Below the pieces are notes generated by a model that saw nothing but the letters and a program-made list of their open reading frames with translations, had not been told where the DNA came from and made no database searches. Made by a program: the position numbers and the translations under genes. From the NCBI GenBank assembly GCA_025399215.1, contig MU621293.1, positions 4,228 to 30,786 on the forward strand: a stretch of 26,559 nucleotides of DNA, read 5' to 3'. Of this stretch, positions 1 to 9,585 are shown in pieces. Positions within the stretch are counted from its first letter, which is position 1. The number at the start of each line of letters is the position of its first letter. Source of the stretch: Globomyces pollinis-pini (Eukaryota; Chytridiomycota; Chytridiomycetes; Rhizophydiales; Globomycetaceae).

Positions 1-2070
1 TGAAGCTCTTTTAATGGCAAAATTATCTTCAGCAGAGGGATCTACTCGTTCGTCCTCCAATAGCATCTTTACGATTTCAGTAGCTCTCTTTATGTCCCAA
101 TAATTAGAAGCATGTTTAATGGCATAATTATCACAAGCAGACGGATCTGCTCGTCCATCTTTCAGCAACATCTCCACCATTTCGGTATGACCACTTTCTG
201 AAGCTCTTTTAATGGCAACATTATCTTCAGCAGAGGGATCTACTCGTTCGTCCTGCAATAGCATCTTTACGATTTCAGTAGCTGTCTTTATGGGCGAATA
301 TTTAGATGCGTGTTTAATAGCGTAATTATCACCAGCAGACGGATCTACTCGTTCATCCTTCAACAACATACGAGCTATTCCGGTATCGTCGGATCTAGAG
401 GCGTGTTTAATAGCAACATTATCACCGGCAGACGGATCGGCTCGTCCATCTTCAAGCAACATACGAACTATTTCAGTATAGCCTTTTCCAGAAGCCTGTC
501 TGATAGAAAAATTATTAAGTGCAGAAGGGTTAACTCTTTCATCGTTCAACAGAAGCCTTACTGTTTCGTTATGTCCATATTCGCAAGCTAACCGGATACA
601 ATAATTATCATATTGAGAAGGATCCACTCGTTCATGTTCCAACAACATCTTTACTATTTCCCAACGTCCATTTTTAGAAGCCAACCGAATGGAAGAATTA
701 TCTTTGGCAGAAGGATCCACACGCTTATCTTCCAACAATATCTTTACTATTTTGGTATGCCCATTTTCGGAAGCCAATCGGATGCAATAATTATCATATT
801 TAGAAGGATCCACACGTTTATCTTCCAATAACAACTTTACAACTTCGATATGGCCATTTTTGCAAGCGAACCTAATAAAACGATTATCGTCTGCGGAAGG
901 GTCGACTCTTTCATATTCTAACAGCATCTGCACCACTTCAGTATGGCCATTTTCGGAAGCCAATCTGATAGAACGATTGTTGTCTGCAGAAGGGTCCACT
1001 CGATTATCATTAAGCAGGGTCTTAACTATTTCACCGTGCCCATATTCGGAAGTCAATTGGAGTAAACGATTATAATATAAAGAGCGGTCATACTGTTTAT
1101 CATTTTTATCATTCGGTAACAAATTTACGACTTCATTAAAGCAATATTTGGAAGCCAATCGGATGGGAAGTTTTTCATTTGTAAAGGAGTCCACTAGTAC
1201 ATCTTTCAAAAGAATCTTTACCACTTCAGGATGGCCATTTATGAGAGCCAGTCGAATGGCATGATTATTGTCTACAGAAGGATCCACTCGTTCATCTCCC
1301 ATAAGCATCTTTACTACTTCAGTATAGCCTTTTTCGGAAGCCCATCTAATGGCATGATTATTGTCTACAGAAGGATCCAGTCGTTGATCTTCCAAAAGAA
1401 TCTTTACAACTTCGGCGTGGCCATTTTCGGAAGCCGAGCTAATGGCATAATTACCACCTGCAGTTAGGTCCACTCGTTCATCTTCAAGTAACATCTTTAC
1501 TATTTGCGTATGGCCGTTTTGGGAAGCGTACGTGATGGGATCATTAGAGAAACTGGAAGGATCCACTCGATCATCTTCCAACAACATTTTGACTATTTCA
1601 GCATGACCATTTTCGGAAGCGTACCTGATGGAATCATTATAGAAACTGGAAGGATCCACTCGATCATCTTCCAACAACATTTTGACTATTTCAGTATGGC
1701 CATATTTGGAAGCCCATTTGATGGCATAATTATCATCTCTAGAAGGGTCTAATCTGCCATCTTTTAGCAAAATCCACACAATGTCAGTCTTTTGTCTGCT
1801 GAGTGCCTCTTTAAGATCAATTGCTTTTGGTTCTTTGAAATGCAGATAACACTTAAACGCAAAAGCGTTTTTGAACAGTTTCTTGGTGTAATACAGTTTC
1901 AGTAGTTTGCTTTGGCTAAAACTGTAGTTGTGGTTGAAATCTTTTGAACACAATTTGAACTGGACCAATGAATTAATAGGAAGGTAATCTACGATGATTT
2001 GTTTGATTTCAACTGGAAGTCTTTCTAGGTAATTTTTTCTAATCTCCACCTGGTTAGGTAAGCTGTTCAT
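1..2070 (-). CDS. F-box-like ankyrin-repeat protein, 3' end outside window
   Basis: One frame stays open from an ATG at 2070 to the left edge (690 codons, no intron), so the C-terminus is missing. Residues about 12-45 contain LPVEIKQIIVDYLPINSL, an F-box-like helix pair that could bind an SCF-type adaptor. From about residue 95 onward there are roughly 19 ankyrin repeats of the pattern NGHTEVVKxLLEDxRVDPS followed by NxAIRxAS. The unit is 31 residues (93 bp), two shorter than the textbook 33. Repeats near 1550-1735 are almost identical in DNA, and 1-396 holds two copies of a 198-bp double repeat. Ankyrin stacks bind protein partners; the partner cannot be told from sequence. Alternative: a plain ankyrin protein without a working F-box. 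Certain as an ankyrin gene, uncertain about F-box function. Confidence 0.9.
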   Translation of the reverse strand, partial: MNSLPNQVEIRKNYLERLPVEIKQIIVDYLPINSLVQFKLCSKDFNHNYSFSQSKLLKLYYTKKLFKNAFAFKCYLHFKEPKAIDLKEALSRQKTDIVWILLKDGRLDPSRDDNYAIKWASKYGHTEIVKMLLEDDRVDPSSFYNDSIRYASENGHAEIVKMLLEDDRVDPSSFSNDPITYASQNGHTQIVKMLLEDERVDLTAGGNYAISSASENGHAEVVKILLEDQRLDPSVDNNHAIRWASEKGYTEVVKMLMGDERVDPSVDNNHAIRLALINGHPEVVKILLKDVLVDSFTNEKLPIRLASKYCFNEVVNLLPNDKNDKQYDRSLYYNRLLQLTSEYGHGEIVKTLLNDNRVDPSADNNRSIRLASENGHTEVVQMLLEYERVDPSADDNRFIRFACKNGHIEVVKLLLEDKRVDPSKYDNYCIRLASENGHTKIVKILLEDKRVDPSAKDNSSIRLASKNGRWEIVKMLLEHERVDPSQYDNYCIRLACEYGHNETVRLLLNDERVNPSALNNFSIRQASGKGYTEIVRMLLEDGRADPSAGDNVAIKHASRSDDTGIARMLLKDERVDPSAGDNYAIKHASKYSPIKTATEIVKMLLQDERVDPSAEDNVAIKRASESGHTEMVEMLLKDGRADPSACDNYAIKHASNYWDIKRATEIVKMLLEDERVDPSAEDNFAIKRAS

Positions 2071-2586
2071 TGTGAAGTATGTTTAGAAAACTAATTATTC
2101 GCTTTGCATTTAATTGAATTGCGGTAACTTATTATTATTCCACTCACCCATTTAGGCTGATGGCGTGACTCATATTAGACTGAAGAAGCATAGTTTGTTG
2201 AGTTATAGTACTTTGTCATTATTAACAAGCAAAAGGTTGCTGTGTATCTGTGTGCATTTGAAGTAAAAAATACTCTGATTATTGAATTTAGAAGTCTACC
2301 TGTTTCCGATTTAAAAATCAGAAAAATTCATACATTTCATCCTAGGGAGAGGGGATTTGTGTACACGAACGACAAAGCGTTCATTGATAAATATTAATAC
2401 ACGGTACATATGATACATAACCAAAACCATTGTTTTATTAATCAACACAGTGATTAGATGTTATAATATCACCCATTGATGATGAAAATTGTAATGTTTA
2501 TTGTATTGATATGCAAGGAAATGAAAATTGAATAAAACAAATATGTAAGGAGTGAATGATGCGGGTATAGATTGTACAGGATGTAA
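2071..2586. other. Intergenic, no gene seen
   Basis: This 516-bp stretch separates two minus-strand genes: it holds the 5' flank of the ankyrin gene and the 3' flank of the beta-lactamase-like gene. It is AT-rich with short direct and inverted motifs, but I see no open reading frame, tRNA or clear repeat. Confidence 0.6.
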
Positions 2587-4184
2587 TTACTGTACAAGAC
2601 TAGCTTCATATGCTTTAGTAAAAGCTTCGACAAGCCTCCAACTACGGATATCGCCTATACCGCTATAGGAGCATGCGTTCATGACATATGAAAATGCAAG
2701 TTTTTTATCTGGATTCCACCATACCTATTGTTAATGTGTTGCATATACCATGCTGCCGCCAATACCACCCCAACCAATCCAGCGGTATGTTTCTGATCCA
2801 GGAAAGGTGATGTTAAGACCCCATCCACCGGTGGTGAAAGTGACATTACGGGTCACTACGGTATCTGGCATCCATTTGAGGGGAACCAGTGCTTCATTGA
2901 TGGTAGCTGGAGTGATGAATTCATGGCCATCTAGAGTGCCTTCGTTGGCCATATAGGCGGCTAATCGTGCCAGCTAAAGTGTGAGAGGATTTGTGATTAC
3001 AGATGCAGAATTGGTGATACCACTGTATGACGGTCCTTCGGAACGCCATATTTCTTTACGGTTATGGGAATGTGGAAAAGGAATGATTTGCTTTGGAGCA
3101 CTACCAGCCAATGCTTTGAATCCAATTGAGTTGCGGTCCATGAGTGCTTTTAATCCTTTGGGAAGTGGTTCTGATTGGAATCGTTCGGGGATTATAAATT
3201 TAGCAATAGTGCGCAAGGCCGGAGTTCCCATTAGTGGGGATATTCTCGATTCGTAATGAGTAGGTATATTCAAATAATATTCCGTTTTGGTGAGAGGCAT
3301 TATTTCTTCGCGAATAAGTTGGCCCATGCTGCGTTTCTTTGGATCCACTCTTCTAACAATTTCATTCAAATACCATCCACGAGTCACCTTAATGTTAGTT
3401 AAAAAGATTTACCTAAAGATAAACAAGGAAAAGAAAGAGTACTGCATGATAACCTTGCACAGATGAGCCATTGAAATTGTGAGGTTGAGAAGCTAATAGT
3501 TTTGCCATTTCATCCAAGTTTCCAATTTGAAGTAAGGAAGGTTGTTGATCCAAGAAAGTGACACCGGCACGATGACCCAAGAGACAGCTTATCAATACAT
3601 GTTCTTTATTACCCTGAGCAAATTCTGGCCATAAAGAAGCAATTGTCTGATTGTAAGAAATGAGTTTTTTATCCACTAAATAAGCCATTACCACACCTTC
3701 CTATTGATTAAGTTATAAAATATAAATTTACGACAAATTTTGAACTTGAAAATACTAGTTGTAATGATTGATTATTGTAAGGACGTCTAAAGAATCTATC
3801 GTGATAACCAGCCGATAAATCGACTACAGGATTATTATTGACATAAGCAGTGAAGCTAGCACCTATTTCCAAACCTTCAGCAAAGTTTAATTTGAAAGCT
3901 TCTATAACATTTTCGTAACCATTTTCAACATTTCCAGATATTGGCCAAATAGGACATTGTAAAGAGAATAAATTACATAATAATGGTAATTGTTTTCCCC
4001 CAATAGAATATCTCCAAGATAATACGAATACAATAGTGAAGAAAGCGATATAATTTCGTAGTAGATAAAAAGAAGATTTTAAAGAACTGATAGATTTTAA
4101 AGAATTGAATAAATTTAGATTATTTTTAATGTTTTGATTGTCGTTTGGTATCAATAATTTTAGTATTTTGGTTGGTCGCATCAA
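2587..4184 (-). CDS. Membrane-anchored serine beta-lactamase/esterase-like protein
   Basis: Spliced model 4184-3732, 3700-3443, 3387-3001, 2973-2749, 2724-2587 gives 486 residues. Introns are 31, 55, 27 and 24 nt. A hydrophobic segment at about residues 42-58 is a likely membrane anchor. The catalytic S-x-x-K is S146-K149 (SSSKF, completed across intron 1 to SSSKFVEGVVMAY). Y235 in YHA is the expected tyrosine of the second motif, with the asparagine replaced as is usual in this family. The third box is GWGGIGGS rather than KTG. These features match the EstB/LACTB-like branch of the beta-lactamase superfamily, which mostly cleaves esters or peptides rather than antibiotics. The last intron (24 nt, 2725-2748) restores GSMVWWNPDKKLAF and a normal C-terminus. 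Substrate unknown. Confidence 0.88.
3388..3442 (-). other. Composite intron 30+25 nt in the beta-lactamase-like gene
   Basis: This 55-nt intron must be removed to join YHA to VTRGWYLNE. It can be read as two adjacent GT...AG units, 3413-3442 and 3388-3412, meeting at CTTTAG|GTAAAT. The second unit ends with a good branch-like AACTAAC. Confidence 0.55.
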
Positions 4185-4481
4185 AGAAAAATGGTGGCTT
4201 TTTTCTTAATTTGACCCATTACCTAAACAATTCATTCGTAACTAGTAGGAAATGAATCATTATACCAGTGGTATATGAGATATGATACACATAATCTATC
4301 ATATTAAAATAAAATAATATAATATGAATTCAATACAAACATGACTAATTATTAGTACTAACTAGTATGAATTCAAATAGTACTAGTAAACCTTTTAATA
4401 CTAACTAATCAAATATCTAAATCATTTGATTTTCTTGTTTTACTAAAGTTGAAACAATTCAAATAATCTCCCTATTTTTAT
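4185..4481. promoter_or_regulatory. Divergent intergenic region
   Basis: These 297 bp lie between two start codons (4184 minus, 4482 plus), so both promoters must be here or inside the genes. The stretch is very AT-rich. It carries repeated ATGAATTCAA (about 4324 and 4367) and several ACTAGTA/TAGTACTA inverted motifs near 4350-4400. I see no recognisable metal-response element. Confidence 0.4.
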
Positions 4482-6512
4482 ATGATTTTCTGGTTTGGAA
4501 AAAGATTCGCTTGTCAAACTTGTTCAAAAGGTCATAGAGCTACTAAATGCTCTCATACAAACAGAACTTTATCAGAAATAAAATCAAAAGGAAGACCTAC
4601 TTCTCAATGTCCCTCTTGTCGTTCAAAAGTAATTTATTAAATATTTCATCATAAAATTCATACTACTTGTAGTCCCTAGAATATTACTAATTGAAACTAA
4701 AAAGTATCACTCATTTACTGTTATTCAACAATCAGACACAATTCCATAAATACTAACTCTTTTAGAGAGAGGCAAATGTCGGCCATTCTCACCATAAATG
4801 TATGTTGATGATTCTGATTCCTGTTTAGGTAGATGTGGTCAAGCCCCGCCAAAGGCATTCAAAACCGTCATTAAAGGTATCTATCTTTATTAATCTTTTA
4901 GGTATTTCTTCAACTTTTCATAACAGCAGTTATTTTTCCAGGTGGATTTGAACTGACTTTTGAACCAGATGCAAAGTTTAACATTAATGATTTGAAATCA
5001 CAAGTGGAAGCTAAAACTCCAATGGATGTTTATGTTACTAAAGCAAAAGATATAGCCGAGAGTGATGCCCCAATCAAATTCATACCGTCTGATCTAATCA
5101 TTTCTCAAGAAGACGTTGAATTAGAAACTTCTCAATTACTTTCGAACCCTTGTAGATGCCATTATGGAGGGAAATGTATCTGCAGTGATTTGGTACCCAC
5201 TTCTATTGTTAAGCTAACTATTTAGCCAAAAGAAAAGAAATCCGTTAAAAATTCCCCTTCATCCACTCCAATTGGTTCTCCAAAACAAAAACTATCGGAC
5301 GCTGTAATTGCTTTGACAAAATTTCAATCGATTTCAAATATTAACGATCAATTACCACTCAAGTATTCCATTTTAACTGATCATAGTTTGTACACTAACA
5401 ATAATCAATTCAACACAATACCACTCTTGCAAAACCAACAAAGAACTCAATCTGTAAAACACAACCAGATTCTTAGTCCTTTTGAAAACCAAAATCAATA
5501 TCTTCATCAGCAGAGTCAAAGTACAATGGGAAATCATCAAAACCAGACACAAGGGGCACTGCAACATGTTCATCATCATGGGTTTAATCAGTCTCAAAAT
5601 CCCATTGGAAATGGAAATCAAAATGGAGACCATCATAGTCAGACTGGATCTTCATCACATCATTCTTCATTCACATCACCATACTCACAAACTAACGTAT
5701 CACCTTTGCCACCTGTGTACTCACCCAGTCAATCTAAGCCTATATACAACTCCACTCCTTTAAACCCTATCTATAGATCTACTTCCAAAATCATACCTTC
5801 CAGCAATGCATCCTGTTGTAGCCCAAAACCTCAAACTAATTCTTGTTGTGACTCAAATACATCAACTTGCGGTTCAAAACCGGTCAGTTCCTGTTGTCAA
5901 CCCACTACTTCTTTGCCTAGCTCATGTTGTAGTCCACAAGTACAATCGAATTCTGGTGTAAGTTCATCTTGTTGTGGACCAAAAGGTAGTAGTGATGCTA
6001 AATCATCGTGTTGTGGTCCTCCAACCAGTATAGGAAACAAATCGTCATGTTGTGCACCACCAATTGTGAGTGAATCTAGTCAATCATCATGTTGTAAACC
6101 ACAACCTCAATCTTCCTGTTGTGGGCCATCATCATCGGAATCCAACCATATGACAAATCCTCAAGTACAAACTAGTAGTTGCTGCCAACCTCCAACCTCC
6201 AATAATCCTACAGCAGGATGTTGTAGTTCCAAAACCTCAAGATGTGGTTGTGATTCTTTGGGTGGTTGTGGATGTCAAAACGGGAAAGAATTAGAATCTA
6301 AATGGCCCAGTACAACACAATCTACATGCTGTGGACCAAAACCAATTCCATCTATCATTGCAACAAATCCAATACCAGTATCACTATTCCAGGCTCCATC
6401 ACCCACCAGTTCCGTTGGTACTTCCAGGTGTGGATGTTCCAGTATGATGGGGGATGAATCACTTAGTTGCAATTGTCACGCTTTTTCAAGTCGTTGTGGA
6501 TGTGCTCGTTAA
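4482..6512 (+). CDS. Copper-fist transcription factor with cysteine-rich metal-binding tail
   Basis: Spliced model 4482-4628, 4766-4799, 4829-4876, 4942-5192, 5226-6512 gives 588 residues. Introns are 137, 29, 65 and 33 nt. The N-terminus is a copper-fist DNA-binding domain: C11xxC14, GHRATKCSH, KGRP, CPSC, then HHKCRCG completed over three exons. This zinc/copper fold is specific to fungal regulators such as Ace1, Mac1 and Cuf1, which sense copper and bind target promoters. A second Cys cluster, CRCHYGGKCIC, lies about 90 residues on. The middle is Q/N/H/S-rich. The last half holds about 12 SCCxP-type pairs and three RCGC groups, far more thiols than the one or two clusters usual for the family. 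Whether it activates or represses cannot be read from sequence. Confidence 0.92.
4877..4941 (+). other. Composite intron 25+40 nt in the copper-fist gene
   Basis: Removal of these 65 nt joins VIK to GGFELTFEP in frame. The intron divides at TTTTAG|GTATTT into 4877-4901 and 4902-4941, each a complete GT...AG unit of normal size for this genome. Confidence 0.55.
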
Positions 6513-6743
6513 ATATCTTGATTGATCCATTTATAAACTTACTATCATATTAACCATTTCATCTTTGTAGTTTTAGTTTTGGTATGAGCAAATTGAATTA
6601 TTATTCGTGTTTTCGACTTCACTTGACAAAACTAAAAGTGTCGATGATTGACACTATAGTAAAGTATATCTCTAATAAGTAAAACGGTCAAATTCATCAG
6701 TATAAAAAGAAAATCTATTTAATTTATTGTATATCAAAGAATC

Positions 6744-9461
6744 TTATTGACCATCATCATTAGATAGATTAGATTTAGATTTCAAATCAGCTTTTGAACT
6801 TTTAGATAAGTTTGATTTCGACATATTGGATATGTTTGATTTCGACATATTCGACAAGTTTGATTTCGACATATTGGACAAGTTTGATTTGGACATGTTG
6901 GTTCTGGAACCGGTGGTTTTGGAGGCAAGATTGGATTTCGATCGGAATGATTTGGCGGATCCTTCTCGACTAGGTTTAGTACTTTTGGAATCATTGTTGG
7001 TAGGATCAGCAAATGATAAATTAGGTTCATGGGCTGAAGGTTCAACAGCGGTTTGATTTTCTTGACCAAGAATCATATTTAATACATTTTCAGTTGATTT
7101 TACTGATGCTGTTGCTTGTAGATTTGTTATACTAGGTCTAGTTGAGGTGACTTTAACTTCTTCATCAACAACTTTTTCAGGTAGACTTGGAAGTGGATCT
7201 GGATAGGCTGAAATGGTATCACCAAATACAACTTTGATCTCACGTTCGGCTGAAGCTGGTGAGTCTGATCCATGGACTGCGTTTTGTGATCCATCAGTAC
7301 CAAACAAAGCACGAATACTATTATTAATTACAATGGTAAGTGATACCTTTCTGGTGCTATTTCCCTTGCTTTAACTGAATTTGTTGGTCCAGCTAATTCT
7401 CTCCATGCATTGATTGCATTCTCCTTTTCCAATACTATTGCATAAATAGGGGCACTATTGAAATATCAAAATCAACGTTAGCACTTACCCACTCATCCAT
7501 ACCACCAGATCATTAAAGAATTCTTTGGTTTGATGTTCTTTATAAAATTCTTGTGCTTGAAGATGGTTGAACATCAATTCGGTTTCCTTTACGATTTTAA
7601 AACCAGCTGCTTCAATTTTTTGTAATATCGAATCTTTCTTTCCTGAACCATATGCATCTGGTTTAATCAATGCCAAAGTACGTTCAGTCATATTGTGAAT
7701 ATCTTCCATGGATGATGTATAACCGACTGGATGTGGGTTTGATGCCGTACCGACTCTGGTATCAACCACACTTGATCCTCGTTGTAATGTGTATGGGAAT
7801 ACCAGTTGTATTTCACGAAGTGCATTCTCAACAGTATCGGATGCATGAACAATATTTCTGATCTTGTCGGATCCATAAAGAGCACGAATACTAAGTTGTT
7901 AATATTTTTTTAGATTACGAATGTGGTAGAGTTTCTTTTGCTACTGCTGGGTCTGTATCACCCACAATCTCTCTCCAATCATTTACCACATTGTCACCCG
8001 TCAATACCAAAGCAAGCATTGGGAATCTATACGTTAATACAAATAACTGTTACTTTGTCATAAATGTAACAATATCTTCAAAGTCAGGTGTATCCTTTAG
8101 ATCTGAATAAAGTTCTTCCACTTCTGAACGTCCAAAATGCATTTCTTCTCGTTTGAATACTTGGATACCTCTGCAAATAATGCGTTCAATAATCGATTGT
8201 CTGATTTCATCTGATTCACTTTTTATAATACACAAGGTTTTTTGCATTCCAGGTGAACCTTTCAAGGTATAATTATCCTCATTGAATGGTAACTCTGTAA
8301 CTTTACTCTCTGGACCAAAGAATATATCAATTTCTTTTGTGGCACTTTCTTGTGAATCTGAACCGAAAACAGCATTTAATCGATTGTCTGTTCCAAAGTA
8401 AGCTCGTAAACTGATATTTTTAAGAATTGTTGAATTTTTACCTTTTAGGAGCATCTTCTTTTGCCCGATGTGAATTGGCAGGTCCGATTAAAGTTCTCCA
8501 CTCTTTGACCGCATCTTCTTTTGCTAAAACCATTGCTAATGATGGACCACTACACTATATGAGAATGACAACAATTTACGATGTAAAGTATGTAACTAGT
8601 GCAGGAAAGAAAGACTTTTCTTTATGTTCCTTGTAAAATTCTTCCACAATCTCAGTAGTCATCCAAACTTTTTTCTTCTTGACGACTGTAAATCTATTTG
8701 TGCGGATATGGTCCATAATTCCTTCCACATGCTTAGGTGACATAGCATCGGGTTTAATCAACGCGAATGTCTCTGTGAAATTTGCTGGTATGGTTGGTGT
8801 CGTTTCTGGTACTGTTTCCGTTGTTGCTAAATTTTCCTTGGAGTTTGATATTTTTGAAATTGAAGCGCTGGCAGGTTGTGCTTCATTAGTGTTTAACTCT
8901 GTATCTACATTTCTTGGTTTTCTATTTACAACAGGTAAAAGTGAGGTAGCTGGGTCATCCCAATCCTATTTTGCTGTCAAATGATTTAATTATACTTGTT
9001 TATGAACTCCTCCAGTTTTCTCTATTTCTATCTGCTCTTTAACAACCTTTTCAATCAATGGGGAGTTAGCTCCCCGTATAACCTTCACTAACGTTTCATT
9101 CTACCATATTAAATTGTTTGTAGTTACGAAAAACACTAAGAAAGTTGGACAAGAACGGTTTCTAAAGTTTTTTAATGATTCTATATAGTCCGATTGTGCC
9201 TGTGAAATTATTGAGTTCGTGTGACTGTACCTGAGCAAAGGTTACCAAGTCTCCATAATCTAGTTTAATTCGTTTAAAAATAGATTGTATCGGTTCACAT
9301 GGACCTGCCCATTTTGCTATTTTGTTTAGTAAACTAAATTCCAAACCAAATATGTCAATAACTTTGAGTCCAGATTTTCCCATACATCTATCCCAATCTT
9401 CATCTGAAAGTGCTAATGATGGAACTAGGATTTCGGGAGCTTTCTTTGCATTCGCACTCAT
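6744..9461 (-). CDS. Thioredoxin-triple NDPK axonemal protein (NME8/TXNDC3 type)
   Basis: Eleven exons and ten introns of 27-34 nt (9317-9346, 9200-9230, 9101-9127, 8966-8995, 8550-8579, 8411-8441, 8027-8053, 7891-7918, 7455-7488, 7318-7346) give 806 residues. Order: thioredoxin fold (about 20-125) with active site WAGPC at 41-45, a linker, NDPK domains near 191-330, 344-480 and 516-650, then a Ser/Asn/Lys tail with four MSKSN(L/I)SN units. This layout is that of NME8/TXNDC3 and the sea-urchin and Ciona outer-dynein-arm intermediate chains, so the protein probably sits in the flagellar axoneme. In domain 1 the catalytic histidine is F306 (NAVFGSD); H461 and H631 remain in domains 2 and 3. The thioredoxin site has lost its first Cys, so redox activity is doubtful. 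Its neighbour is also a centriolar/flagellar-type gene. Confidence 0.93.
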
Positions 9462-9585
9462 TTCACGAAAATGTGATTAATTTAGTTAAAAACACGACAA
9501 TAGTTTACTGTTGACGTCACTCTCTTTTTCAATTTATTATCATCCCCTAAACAAAGACATTATATATTATAAATTCTGAATTCAA

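Noticed and set aside
310..1752. Plus-strand open frames rich in IFQQ/IFGS repeats
   Set aside because: They are antisense shadows of the minus-strand ankyrin repeats, which are open for 690 codons and match a known fold.
4629..4765. The 137-nt first intron of the copper-fist gene as another composite
   Set aside because: It has no internal AG|GT junction, so it does not fit the back-to-back pattern.
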